The notes: generated from the letters alone by a model not told the origin. A stretch of 39,494 nt of DNA from Thermaceae bacterium (GCA_026987375.1 JALSMT010000071.1:1-39494); one strand, 5' to 3'. Shown: positions 11,112 through 20,469, numbered from the stretch's first letter. Program-made: numbers and translations.

Positions 11112-11598
11112 GGGTTTGCCAGAGCCGCAGTAAGAGTGGTGCGACTATCATGATTGTGAATACCCTGACGAAGTGTATAGTAGCCACCACCGCCGCCTTG
11201 CCGCCTTCCTCTTCCGCCAGCAAGCTCATCACGCTGATGCCTCCCGGCGTGAAACCCAAGAGAGCTGTCACTCCATCCAGCCAGCCCATGCGCACCGAGA
11301 GCAAAGCCAGCAGCGAACCGAACAAGACAAGCCCCGCCGCCCCCAGCAAGGCCAGCGGCAGCACCGTTTTGAGCAGCGGCAGTAAAGAGCGATCCGCCGA
11401 GAGGCCGATTAACACGCCAACGGCTATCTGTATCGCCACCTCGGCGTACTGCGGCATGCTCGCTCTAGCGGGTTGCGTGAAGTTGTAAAACGCCGTGGCG
11501 ACCATTGCCCCCACCACGGCTCCGCCCGGCAGGCGAAAGCGCCAAGCCAGGTAGCCGCCAGCAAAACCCCAAAGTACCGCGCCCGTTAATCCGCTCAT
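11098..11598 (-). CDS. Half-size AbrB-type membrane protein (single duplication unit)
   Basis: This 166-residue hydrophobic protein resembles one repeat unit of the AbrB membrane-protein family (annotated in databases as 'AbrB duplication' and not related to the AbrB transcription factor). Glycine-rich helices occur near 3-20, 24-40, 52-68, 74-98 and 130-158, with the family-like segments LPGGAVVGAMV and LLGFTPGGISVMSLLA. Full family members have two such units (about 350 residues); only one is present here, so it may act as a homodimer or be a relic. GGAGGT directly abuts the ATG, and a TAGTCT box lies 6 nt upstream, so the mRNA may be leaderless. Function and substrate are unknown. Confidence 0.75.
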   Translation of the reverse strand: MSGLTGAVLWGFAGGYLAWRFRLPGGAVVGAMVATAFYNFTQPARASMPQYAEVAIQIAVGVLIGLSADRSLLPLLKTVLPLALLGAAGLVLFGSLLALLSVRMGWLDGVTALLGFTPGGISVMSLLAEEEGGKAAVVATIHFVRVFTIMIVAPLLLRLWQTLSQR

Positions 11599-11604
11599 AC
11601 CTCC

Positions 11605-11610
11605 AGACTA
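11605..11610 (-). promoter_or_regulatory. -10 box (TAGTCT) placed for a leaderless transcript of the AbrB-type gene
   Basis: On the minus strand TAGTCT, then GGAGGT, then the ATG are directly consecutive. A transcript starting 6-7 nt after the -10 would begin at or next to the start codon. No clear -35 was found. Confidence 0.4.
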
Positions 11611-11645
11611 ACGCCGCTAAAGGTGACTTACGCACCACGAAACGC

Positions 11646-11651
11646 TAGAAT
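11646..11651 (+). promoter_or_regulatory. -10 element of rnpB
   Basis: TAGAAT lies 7 nt before the predicted 5' end of the RNase P RNA. A GTGACT hexamer is 17 bp upstream as a weak -35. Confidence 0.6.
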
Positions 11652-11658
11652 AGATAGT

Positions 11659-12016
11659 GGGGAGGGAGTACGGTCGCGCCCCTTTTGGGGTGAGGAAAGT
11701 CCGGGCACCAGAGAGCAGGGTGCCAGTTAACGACTGGGCGCCGCAAGGCGACGGAAAGTGCCACAGAAAGCAGACCGCCAATCCGCCCCCGCAGGGCGGG
11801 GGGTCATGGAGGCAAGGGTGAAACGGCGGGGTAAGAGCCCACCAGCGCTGCGGGAGACCGCGGCGGCTCGGTAAACCCCACCCGGTGCAAGACCAGGTAG
11901 GCAGGGAGGGCTTGCTCGGCCCGCTACAACCTGCGGGTTGGTCGCTCGAGGGCGACGGCGACGTCGCTCCCAGATAGATGACCGTACACGACAGAACCCG
12001 GCTTACATCCCTCCCC
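11659..12016 (+). ncRNA. rnpB: RNase P catalytic RNA (bacterial type A)
   Basis: RNase P RNA removes 5' leaders from pre-tRNAs together with the RnpA protein. The conserved elements are present in order: GAGGAAAGTCCGGGC near 11692, the mid-region GGTGAAACGGCGGGGTAAGAG, GGTAAACCCCACCCG near 11871, and the 3' segment AGATAGATGACCGT through ACAGAACCCGGCTTA. The ends pair as helix P1 (GGGGAGGGA at 11659-11667 with TCCCTCCCC at 12008-12016), which fixes the boundaries and gives 358 nt. It follows its own -10 box and precedes a hairpin at 12018-12039. Confidence 0.96.
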
Positions 12017-12017
12017 T

Positions 12018-12039
12018 ACCCCCAACTAATGTTGGGGGT
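12018..12039 (+). terminator. Hairpin after rnpB
   Basis: A perfect 9-bp stem ACCCCCAAC/GTTGGGGGT with a TAAT loop follows immediately after helix P1. There is no T-tract (CATTACAT follows), so it may define the 3' end by processing rather than by classical intrinsic termination. Confidence 0.5.
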
Positions 12040-12053
12040 CATTACATATGGCC

Positions 12054-12136
12054 TGTTGATAAACTTGTTGATAACCAGTCAATAACGCATTTTCTCCTTG
12101 GGGAACGGCATTATTCGCTCTACGCGTTGTTGATAA
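12054..12136 (-). promoter_or_regulatory. Three DnaA-box-like nonamers upstream of mraZ
   Basis: TGTTGATAA occurs at 12054-12062, 12066-12074 and 12128-12136. On the minus strand it reads TTATCAACA, one mismatch from the DnaA box TTATCCACA. The third copy directly abuts the first GTGG box. The sites lie in a locally AT-rich stretch. Binding by DnaA is an inference. Confidence 0.35.
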
Positions 12137-12196
12137 GTGGGGATTCGTGGTTATTAGTGGTAAATAGTAGCGAAACTTGGGGTATTAGTGGTAAAC
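12137..12196 (+). promoter_or_regulatory. Probable MraZ operator: GTGG boxes phased every 10 bp
   Basis: GTGG begins at 12137, 12147 and 12157, followed by GTAG at 12167 and TTGG at 12177, all exactly 10 bp apart. A further GTGG lies at 12188, one base out of phase. MraZ in E. coli binds TGGGN repeats separated by 5 nt upstream of its own gene, and Mycoplasma MraZ binds GTGG-type repeats, so the spacing and core fit. The 13-mer TATTAGTGGTAAA is repeated at 12152-12164 and 12183-12195. The array ends about 90 nt before mraZ. I could not assign a confident -35/-10 pair for the cluster. Confidence 0.65.
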
Positions 12197-12284
12197 TGTC
12201 TCATATCGGCCCTGGGGCTTTGTTATCAAGGAGTACGAAAAGCCGGATTATTCAAAAAGCCCAGGCCAAAGAAAGGACGGGAGG

Positions 12285-12725
12285 ATGCCGAAACGAATAC
12301 CCAGCGGTGAGCACCTCGTCAACCTCGACGGCAAAGGCCGCGTCGTCATCCCGGTATCCTTCCGCGACTACCTGAAAAAGGGTCTGGTGTTAACCCGCGG
12401 CTTCGAGGGAGGTATAGACGTAATCACTCCCGCTGACTGGCAAAAGCTGGAAGAAAGGTTGGAAGGGCTGCCTCTCACCGACCCCGACACCCGCAATTTC
12501 GTCCGTTTTTATTACGCTCCCGCCCAGAAAACGAAGCTCGACGGGCAGGGGCGGGTACTCATCCCGCCCTCGTTGCGCAGGTTCGCCGGCCTGACCGCGC
12601 GCGCCGTGATAACAGGGGTAATGGACCGCATCGAGATCTGGGACGAACAGCGCTTCTTCGATCACCTAGAGGAAACGCGCAACGCACCGTTCGTACCCGA
12701 ATCGTTACGCGACATCGTTATTTAA
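12285..12725 (+). CDS. mraZ: Transcriptional regulator MraZ
   Basis: MraZ is a ring-forming DNA-binding protein that represses the division and cell wall cluster it heads. The 146-residue protein has two tandem SpoVT/AbrB-like swapped-hairpin domains, each marked by a D-G-x-GRVxxP motif: LDGKGRVVIPVSFRDYL near the N terminus and LDGQGRVLIPPSLRRFA in the second half. AAAGGA lies 8 nt upstream of the ATG, and a GGGAGG abuts it. It is the first gene of the cluster, 6 nt before rsmH, and the phased GTGG boxes upstream are its likely own operator. Confidence 0.96.
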   Translation: MPKRIPSGEHLVNLDGKGRVVIPVSFRDYLKKGLVLTRGFEGGIDVITPADWQKLEERLEGLPLTDPDTRNFVRFYYAPAQKTKLDGQGRVLIPPSLRRFAGLTARAVITGVMDRIEIWDEQRFFDHLEETRNAPFVPESLRDIVI

Positions 12726-13836
<1,111 letters not shown>

Positions 13837-13840
<4 letters not shown>

Positions 13841-15240
13841 ACAGCGCCAGCATTCAGCGCGTCTGGGCGCTTACGGCGCTCTTCTTTATCTGGGCGGCGG
13901 CTCTAATTGCCGGCCTCGTCAGCATAGCACTACGCACACCGGTGACCACCTATTACTGGCCCAAACCCGTCGAAGCCGCACCCATTCTGGCGCCCCGCGG
14001 CGCAATCTACGCCGCCGACGGCACGCCCTTGGCCATAAGCCTGCAAAACGGCGACCGGGTATACCCAATGGGAGAGCTAGCCGGACAGGTTATAGGATAC
14101 GTAAAAGGGCAGCGCAGTAAAGATGGCCACATCAACACCCGCCACGAAGAAAACGCCGGCCAAGCCGGAGCAGAGATGGCCTTTGAGGGTCAGTTGGCCG
14201 GCGGCGCGGACGTCTACCTGACGCTCGACCCGGCGCTGCAAACCTTCGCCGAAAACGCTTTATGGCCGGCGGTTAGCCAAAGCGGGGCCGAGTGGGGCAC
14301 GCTGATAGCCATGGAGAGTTCTAGCGGCAAGTTGCTAGCCGTCGCCAACGCCCCGAAATTCAATCCCGACTCGCCGCGCGGCTCGCCCGCCAAAGACGCC
14401 AGGCTGACCAACTACGCCTTCGAGCGGCTGGTGGAGCCGGGTTCGACGATGAAGGCCCTCACCGCCGCTATACTCCTGCAGCAAGGGGCGGCTCGCATGC
14501 AGGACGTGGTAGAAGCCCCCATGACGCGACGGGTCGCCGATCGCAATATCCGCGACGTAGTCTATCACCCCGGCAAACTCAGCTTGGAAGGCGTGCTGGC
14601 CTATTCTTCCAACGTCGGGATGAGCACTTTCGTCGAGAGAATAGACGCTAAAACGTTGTACGAATATCACCGCAAGCTGCACCTCTTCGACGAAGACCTG
14701 CTGCCAGGGTTCAAAGTTTGGCGGCCCCTGCACAAAAAACTGCAGGACATCGGGGCCGTTGAGCTGGCTAATCTTTCCTTCGGCCAAGGCATCTCGGTTA
14801 CGCCCTTGCACCTGGCGGCGGCTTTCAACGCCCTGGCCAACGACGGCGTCTGGCTGGAACCCACCCTGGTGGAGCCGCTGCGCGAAAGAAGCGGCCAGCG
14901 CATTTTCTCTCCTGAGGTCGCCCGCCAGCTGCGCAGAGTTCTCGCCAAACACAACGCCCCGCGCGCGCGCCTTAAGGGCTACTCCTTGGCCGGCAAGACC
15001 GGCACGGCGCAGATCTCTACCGGAAAGGGCTACAGGTCGTCTCATACTTACGCCGCGCTCTACGCCGGCTTCATCCCAGCCACGAAGCCGCGGCTGACGG
15101 TTCTTGTAGTTTTATACAACCCCAAGACGTCTATTTTTGGCTCAAAAGTAGCGGCGCCGATTTTCCGCAATTTCGCCGAGCACGCTCTTGCCTACTGGGG
15201 AACCCCGCCGCATAGTTCCGGACTGGCCAGGAGTGAGTGA
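13837..15240 (+). CDS. ftsI: Septal peptidoglycan transpeptidase FtsI (PBP3, class B PBP)
   Basis: FtsI crosslinks septal peptidoglycan as partner of FtsW. The start chosen is GTG 13837, which overlaps the ftsL TGA and has AGGTGG upstream; an in-frame GTG at 13828 is also possible. The 467-residue protein has one N-terminal membrane anchor (about 8-30). The penicillin-binding domain shows S203-T-M-K206 (active-site serine), SSN at 257-259 and KTG at 387-389. The region between anchor and transpeptidase is only about 170 residues, so the N-terminal pedestal is reduced compared with the roughly 580-residue E. coli protein. No PASTA domain is present. Confidence 0.94.
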
Positions 15241-15246
15241 GTTGTG

Positions 15247-15252
15247 TATGAT
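15247..15252 (+). promoter_or_regulatory. -10 box (TATGAT) for a leaderless murF transcript
   Basis: TATGAT ends exactly 6 nt before the ATG at 15259, in the only spacer in the first half of the cluster (18 nt between ftsI and that ATG). This suggests an internal promoter giving leaderless murF mRNA. The -35 region (TGGCCA at 17 bp) is poor. Confidence 0.45.
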
Positions 15253-15258
15253 GTGTAT

Positions 15259-16542
15259 ATGACTCACACTCGTCTGCTGACACCCCGGCTCTTGGCCAGG
15301 GTAGTCGGCGGCAAGGCCAACGAAGGAGCGGCTAACGCCTCGGACGTAGTCTGGGACTCGCGCCTGGTAGAACCCGGCGCCGCCTTTTTGGCGCTCCCCG
15401 GCGAGCGACACCATGGCTTGGAGTTTATGGAAGAAGCCTTAGCAAGGGGCGCGGCGGCGATTATAGGCGGCCCGCGCGAACACCCCGCGAGCATAGAGGT
15501 AGACGACGCCGTGCAGGCGATGCAGAAATTGGCTGGCTGGCTGCGCGGCGGTTTTTCTGGGCGGCTGATAGCAGTTAGCGGTTCTGTCGGCAAAACTACC
15601 AGCAAGGAAGCTCTGGCCCACTCCTTGGGGTGGCCGGCGACGGCGGGCAACCTCAATACCCCGCCGGCCCTGACCAGGTTTTTTTGGCGACTGCAACCTA
15701 ACGCCGCGGGGGCCGTGATTGAGCTGGGCGTAGACCGGCCCGGCGAGATGGCGGAGCTATTGTCATTCACTAGGCCCGATTTAGGGCTGCTGACCGCAAT
15801 TGCGCCGACGCACCTGCAGCAATTAGGCAGCATAGAAGACGTAGCCAAGGAAAAGCTGGCGCTTTTGTCAGCCAGCAGACTGCGACTAGCGCACGTTGAT
15901 ACCCGCCGCTGGAACCTGCCTGAGGGTAGCAAAACCTACGGCTTCCGCCCCGAGGCCGACTTTAGCGCGCGGCTCGAAAAACTAGACTGCCAGGGAACCT
16001 TGATCAGCTACCGGGGTATGCAGCTGGAGATGAAAGCGCTGGGTACGGGCGCCGCCAACGCCGCCTTGGCCGCGCTGGCGGCCGCAGAGATGCTCGAGCT
16101 GGACACTTCAGCGGTTTTACAACGCCTCGAAACGTTCAGCAATCCGGCGCACCGCTTACAAGCACTGCGACGCGGCGGACGGCTCTGGCTAGACGACAGC
16201 TACAACGCCAGCCCCAGCGCGCTAGCCGCCTCCCTGGCGCTGCTCGCCAACTGCCCGGGAGAAAAGGGAGTAGTGCTGGGTACCATGCGTGAGCTAGGTC
16301 CGGAAGCGGAAAAATGGCACCTCTGGGCGGCAAAACAGGTGCGCCAGGCGGCAAGTAAGGCGCTGTTCGTCGGCGAGTACGCCGAGGTCATGGCGCGCGG
16401 CTGGCCAAACGCGCTGGCGGTAAACGACGCCGCGGCGGCGGCTGACGTGCTGGCGCAATGGTCGCGCGGCCTCGACGTCGTTCTTATCAAGGGTTCTCGG
16501 GCGCTACAGCTGGAAAGTTTGCTGGAGGTGCCCCTTGTCTAG
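15259..16542 (+). CDS. murF: UDP-N-acetylmuramoyl-tripeptide--D-alanyl-D-alanine ligase MurF
   Basis: MurF adds D-Ala-D-Ala to UDP-MurNAc-tripeptide with ATP, the last cytoplasmic step before MraY. Starting at ATG 15259 the protein has 427 residues. The N-terminal UDP-binding domain contains DSRLVEPGAAFLALPGERHHG. The ATP P-loop GSVGKTTS is at 108-115, the central NTPPALTRFF and ELGVDRPGEM segments follow, and the C-terminal domain contains LDDSYNASPSA, a MurF variant of the usual DDxYNANP. An in-frame start at 15244 would place the first codons in the likely -10 box, so the downstream ATG is preferred. No murE gene lies between ftsI and murF, unlike many dcw clusters. Confidence 0.92.
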   Translation: MTHTRLLTPRLLARVVGGKANEGAANASDVVWDSRLVEPGAAFLALPGERHHGLEFMEEALARGAAAIIGGPREHPASIEVDDAVQAMQKLAGWLRGGFSGRLIAVSGSVGKTTSKEALAHSLGWPATAGNLNTPPALTRFFWRLQPNAAGAVIELGVDRPGEMAELLSFTRPDLGLLTAIAPTHLQQLGSIEDVAKEKLALLSASRLRLAHVDTRRWNLPEGSKTYGFRPEADFSARLEKLDCQGTLISYRGMQLEMKALGTGAANAALAALAAAEMLELDTSAVLQRLETFSNPAHRLQALRRGGRLWLDDSYNASPSALAASLALLANCPGEKGVVLGTMRELGPEAEKWHLWAAKQVRQAASKALFVGEYAEVMARGWPNALAVNDAAAAADVLAQWSRGLDVVLIKGSRALQLESLLEVPLV

Positions 16543-17284
16543 GTTGTGGTTATTGCCAGTTCTCCTCCTCCTCGGCGGCTGTCTCCCGGGCGTTAGTCCC
16601 GGGAGGACGCCCGCCGAAACAAAGACGATAGTCTTCCCCGGAGGTTGGATACAAGGTCAGTGGGTCAAAGCTTGGGATGGCGAATTCGCGCTGGCGGCGG
16701 CGCCCTTGGCGGCGGACGCCAGAGACGACGTACTGGGCGTACTCTACCCGTACTCTTGGTTGCGCTACCGCAGCGGCCAGCTGCTCAGCGATGTTCATCT
16801 ACCCTATAAAGGCCGCTGGCTGCACGCCCGCCCTCAGTGGATAGTAGGCCTGGAGCGCGGCCTCTACGACGAGTCAGACGGCTGGCTGGACTATCCGGCG
16901 ACCGACGCGGTCAATACCGCTCGGGGCGTTTTTTGGGTTGGCAAGGAGGCCCTTTGGCGGAACCGCGAGAAACTTCTTGAGGGCTCGTTCGTCAGGGTCT
17001 TGTACCTAGACGGGCGCGTGCTGGCGCTAGAGAAAAACGACGCCGTATTCTGGCCCGGCGAAGAACGCATAGACCTGCCTGAGGACTGGAGCAAAGCCGA
17101 CGCCGCCGAAGACCTCTACCTGCTGACGCCAAAGGGAGTGGTCAGGATGACGAGTAGCGGTTTTGTCGTGGGCCAATACCCGGGCAGTTTTGAGCAGATA
17201 GCAGTCTCACAAAATGGCGACGTCTGGCTGGCCAAGGATAACGAGGTATTGCACCTGAACAAGTACCTGGAGGAAGCATGGTAG
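16535..17284 (+). CDS. Predicted lipoprotein of unknown function inside the dcw cluster
   Basis: I do not recognise this family. The ORF starts with TTG (GGAGG 6 nt upstream), overlaps murF by 8 nt and mraY by 7 nt, and encodes 249 residues. A clear lipoprotein signal is present: a hydrophobic stretch at 4-13 and the lipobox LGGC with Cys16, so it should be exported and lipid-anchored. The rest is rich in Trp, Gly and Asp. Several strands end in similar patterns (GVFWVGKE, DAVFWPGEE, GDVWLAKDN), which would fit a beta-propeller-like or beta-rich fold; this is only an impression. Its position between murF and mraY and its coupled start suggest it is made with the cell wall enzymes and may work in the periplasm on septal wall synthesis. 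Confidence 0.8.
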   Translation: MSRLWLLPVLLLLGGCLPGVSPGRTPAETKTIVFPGGWIQGQWVKAWDGEFALAAAPLAADARDDVLGVLYPYSWLRYRSGQLLSDVHLPYKGRWLHARPQWIVGLERGLYDESDGWLDYPATDAVNTARGVFWVGKEALWRNREKLLEGSFVRVLYLDGRVLALEKNDAVFWPGEERIDLPEDWSKADAAEDLYLLTPKGVVRMTSSGFVVGQYPGSFEQIAVSQNGDVWLAKDNEVLHLNKYLEEAW

Positions 17285-18144
17285 CCGCAACAGCGCTGCT
17301 GAGCTGGTTTTTGGTTGGCGCACAAGTAGCCTTAATGCGTGCGCTGGGCGTTGGTAAGCAGATTCGCCAAGACGGACCGGCCAGCCACCTGGTCAAGGCC
17401 GGAACGCCCAGTATGGGGGGGATTGCCTTTACCTTGGCCGCGGCGGCGGTGTACTTCGGCCTGGGCGCTGACGGCCTGCGGCCCGTTTTTTGGCTGGCGC
17501 TGGGGTTCGGCCTGCTGGGGCTGGCGGACGACCTCGCCGGTCTGAGCGGCAGACCCCTAAAAGCTCGCGAAAAGCTGGCGGTGCAGTTCTTGCTGGCCCT
17601 GGTTTTCGCGGCCTACGCCATTCGCAACATCCATTACACCCCTTGGCCGGCCCTCGATTACACTCTCTACGTACTGGCGGTAGTGGCATACGCCAACGCC
17701 TTGAACTTCACCGACGGCCTCGACGGCCTGGCGGCCAGCGTTAGCGCCATCATTCTTCTGCCGTTCGTCTCCCTGGCGCTGGCGCAGGTGTTCATTGGCG
17801 CTTTACTGGGCTTCCTCTGGCATAACGCCCCGCGGGCGCGCGTCTTCATGGGAGACAGCGGCAGTCAGCTACTGGGGGCGCTGCTGGCGGGCGTTTTCAT
17901 CGTCAGCGGCAAAGCCTGGTATCTGCCCTTGGCGGCGATTATCCCTACCGTAGAAATACTCTCGGTCATACTGCAGGTAGCATGGTTCAAACGCAGCGGC
18001 GGCCGACGCATCTTTCGCATGACCCCCATCCATCACCACTTTGAGCTCGGCGGCTGGGGCGAGGCCAAGGTAGTCTTCCGCTTCGCTGTAGTGACGGCGC
18101 TAGCCGTCGCGTTTTCCTGCCAGCTTTGGGGAGGTTGTCGTTGA
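17278..18144 (+). CDS. mraY: Phospho-N-acetylmuramoyl-pentapeptide transferase MraY
   Basis: MraY transfers phospho-MurNAc-pentapeptide to undecaprenyl phosphate in the inner membrane, forming lipid I. The 288-residue polytopic protein has the family motifs in order: QDGPASHLVKAGTPSMGG (31-48), Asp84-Asp85, NFTDGLDG (143-150), FMGDSG with Asp193, and the HHH triad in MTPIHHHFELGGW (252-254). It is about 40-70 residues shorter than E. coli or Aquifex MraY, with the N-terminal part reduced to a single helix before the first motif. The ATG overlaps the end of the lipoprotein gene (ATGGTAG), and its TGA overlaps the TTG start of murD. Confidence 0.96.
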   Translation: MVAATALLSWFLVGAQVALMRALGVGKQIRQDGPASHLVKAGTPSMGGIAFTLAAAAVYFGLGADGLRPVFWLALGFGLLGLADDLAGLSGRPLKAREKLAVQFLLALVFAAYAIRNIHYTPWPALDYTLYVLAVVAYANALNFTDGLDGLAASVSAIILLPFVSLALAQVFIGALLGFLWHNAPRARVFMGDSGSQLLGALLAGVFIVSGKAWYLPLAAIIPTVEILSVILQVAWFKRSGGRRIFRMTPIHHHFELGGWGEAKVVFRFAVVTALAVAFSCQLWGGCR

Positions 18145-19388
18145 CGCTGGTGTTCGGCCTGGGACGCAGCGGCCTGGCGGTGCTGGAGTTTTTAGCCAGG
18201 CGCCGCCGCCAGGCGTGTTTTTATGACGACAATCCAAGGCCAAAAGACCTGCAGCGGGCCGGCGCTCTGGGGTTTTCTGCCTGTCAGGTAGAAGAAGGCC
18301 GTTTTAATACGGTGGTAGCCGCCCCCGGCGTGCCTATAGACCATCCCCTGCTGCGGAACCTGGCTAGGAACGGCGCTGAGATAATCGGCGAGGTGGAGCT
18401 GGCGTGGCGCAGCCGCCGCCTGCCGCTGGTAGGAATCACCGGAACCGCCGGAAAGACGACGACCACCGCCTTTACCGCTCAGCTGCTGCAACGCCGCGGG
18501 GTGCGCGCGCGGGCGGCGGGCAATATCGATCCGCCGCTGATAGCGGTGATTGACGATCCGCGCCTAGAGGCCGCGGCCGTCGAGCTCTCAAGTTTTCAGC
18601 TCGAGCGCATTACTCGCTTCGCCCCCGAGGTAGCCGTCCTCCTCAACCTAGGCACCGATCATATTGATCGCCACGGCAGCCTGGAGCGCTACCACGCAGC
18701 CAAGCTGCGTCTGCTGGAAAATCTGACGCCCGCGCACACCCTGGTCTATAACTCCGCCGACCCGCGCGTCGCCGCCGCCGCAGAACGTTGCGCGGCGGAA
18801 AAGGTGGCATTCGCAGCGGGCGGCACGCCGCGCCTCAGCAACGCCCGCGCCGCCGCCCGCGCCGCCGGAGCTCTCCTGCAAAAAATGGCCAGGCCGGCGA
18901 GCTACGAAGACCTGTACAACGAAGCGCTATCGCTGGCGGCGGTGCCGGGCCGCTTTGAAGAAGTAGGCAGGGTTAACGGCGTATCCTTTATAGACGACTC
19001 GATAGCAACCCGCACTCAGTCCGTACTGGCGGCGCTAAAGGCCGCGCCCGAACCGATAGCCTGGATTATGGGCGGCATGGACAAGGGCGCCGACCTCGAC
19101 GAACTACTGCCGCTGGTGCGGCAAAAGGTGCGTGTAGTTTTGGCAGTGGGGCGCGACGGCGCGCGCATGGCCGAGCGTTTTGCAAAGGTCACCGAGGTAG
19201 TGGCGATAAACGAGGAGTCCGGTGAAGAAGCCCTGGCCGAGGCCATCGCCAGCGCCATGTCGCGGTTGCAAAGGGGCAGCGTTTTACTGGCTCCGCTGGC
19301 CACCTCGTTTGACCAGTTCGCCGACTACAAAGAACGCAGCCGCGTTTTTCGCAAACTGGTAAGCAGCATGGAGGGCGCCGGTGGATAA
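18141..19388 (+). CDS. murD: UDP-N-acetylmuramoylalanine--D-glutamate ligase MurD
   Basis: MurD adds D-glutamate to UDP-MurNAc-L-alanine using ATP. TTG 18141 is preferred as start: it has GGGGAGG 6 nt upstream and overlaps the mraY stop as TTGA. An in-frame TTG at 18126 lies before the ribosome site. The 415-residue protein has an N-terminal Rossmann segment FGLGRSGLAVLEF, the P-loop GTAGKTTTT (101-109), ELSSFQLE and NLGTDHIDRHGS in the central domain, and DDSIATRTQS, replacing the usual NDSKATN, in the C-terminal domain. It overlaps ftsW by 8 nt. Confidence 0.95.
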   Translation: MTLVFGLGRSGLAVLEFLARRRRQACFYDDNPRPKDLQRAGALGFSACQVEEGRFNTVVAAPGVPIDHPLLRNLARNGAEIIGEVELAWRSRRLPLVGITGTAGKTTTTAFTAQLLQRRGVRARAAGNIDPPLIAVIDDPRLEAAAVELSSFQLERITRFAPEVAVLLNLGTDHIDRHGSLERYHAAKLRLLENLTPAHTLVYNSADPRVAAAAERCAAEKVAFAAGGTPRLSNARAAARAAGALLQKMARPASYEDLYNEALSLAAVPGRFEEVGRVNGVSFIDDSIATRTQSVLAALKAAPEPIAWIMGGMDKGADLDELLPLVRQKVRVVLAVGRDGARMAERFAKVTEVVAINEESGEEALAEAIASAMSRLQRGSVLLAPLATSFDQFADYKERSRVFRKLVSSMEGAGG

Positions 19389-20469
19389 CATTCTCCTGCT
19401 CGCACAGGCGCTGCTAATAGGGTTTTCCCTGCTGGGAGTAGCCTCCGCCGCCCCCGAAATGCTAGCGCGGCACCTGCTGACCCTGGCGGTGGCTACGGCG
19501 GGGACTATCGTCTTTGCGCTCATACCGCCGCGCTGGATAATTAGCGCGGCCAAGTGGCTGTTCTTTGCGGGTATCCTTGCTCTGCTTCTGGTGTTACTGG
19601 TGGGCAGCGGGCCCAGCGGTTACGAGGTCAAGCGCTGGTTGCGATACGGTTCTCTGTCTTTTCAGCCTTCGGAGTTCATGAAGATTGCCTTGGTCGCCTA
19701 TCTGGCTTCTTTTTTTAGCCGCCGCGGTGTGGACTACCCGATAATTGGCCCGGTCTTGGCCATTGGCTTCGCCGCGGGCTTGATAGCCATAGAGCCAGAC
19801 CTGGGAACCGCCTTATTCTTGGTGCTGCTGGCGACCTTCATCCTAGTTATAATCGGCGTACCGCTGCGGCGGCTGCTGGCGATAGGAATGTTGGTTTTCG
19901 TTGTACTGGCCAGCTTTAACGGGGCATTTTTGGAAAAACACAAATACATAGAGAAAAGGTACATAGCCTGGAAGTACATCAACCTCGACCCGCACCTGCT
20001 GGACGATATGGGCAAAGAGAAGGCGAAGGAAATAGTAGACAAAGCCCGTCAATCACAACATTCGCGCCTAATCCTGCGTGCTTCTGGACCCCTCGGGCAC
20101 GGCCCCAGCGCCCCCTGGCCCACCACGCTGCCCGAGGCGCACAACGACATGATATTTACCACCATTACCTACGCCAGCGGCTGGTTCGGCGCTTTGATGC
20201 TGCTGCTGGCGTACGGCGTCATCTTTGCGCGCGGTCTGCAAATCGCCACGCGCAGCACCGGCGCGGTCAGCGTCATGGCGCTGGGGCTAACCGGCTACCT
20301 GACGGGTCAAGCGCTGATGAACATAACCGTGGCCACCGGCGTTCTGCCCGTTACCGGCATATCCTTGCCGCTGGTAAGCACCGGCGGCAGCTCGCTCTTG
20401 ATCGCCGCGGTGGCGCTGGGACTGTTGCATGCTACGTCCAGGCAGGCCCTAGCGAAGGAGGCCCCGTGA
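19381..20469 (+). CDS. ftsW: Septal peptidoglycan glycosyltransferase FtsW (SEDS family)
   Basis: FtsW polymerises lipid II into septal glycan strands together with FtsI. The 362-residue protein has about ten membrane helices, the conserved KRWLRYGSLSFQPSEFMK segment (84-101), IEPDLGTA (137-144) and the large extracellular loop with LPEAHND. Asp256 in that last motif corresponds to the essential SEDS aspartate. The IGEE sequence that often follows in FtsW is replaced by ITYASGW, so the assignment as FtsW rather than RodA leans on the cluster position. Start GTG has GGAGG 8 nt upstream and overlaps the end of murD; the stop overlaps the murG GTG. Confidence 0.93.
   Translation: MDNILLLAQALLIGFSLLGVASAAPEMLARHLLTLAVATAGTIVFALIPPRWIISAAKWLFFAGILALLLVLLVGSGPSGYEVKRWLRYGSLSFQPSEFMKIALVAYLASFFSRRGVDYPIIGPVLAIGFAAGLIAIEPDLGTALFLVLLATFILVIIGVPLRRLLAIGMLVFVVLASFNGAFLEKHKYIEKRYIAWKYINLDPHLLDDMGKEKAKEIVDKARQSQHSRLILRASGPLGHGPSAPWPTTLPEAHNDMIFTTITYASGWFGALMLLLAYGVIFARGLQIATRSTGAVSVMALGLTGYLTGQALMNITVATGVLPVTGISLPLVSTGGSSLLIAAVALGLLHATSRQALAKEAP

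Noticed and set aside
11938-12375. Plus-strand ORF of 145 codons before mraZ
   Set aside because: It begins inside the RNase P RNA and ends inside mraZ in another frame.
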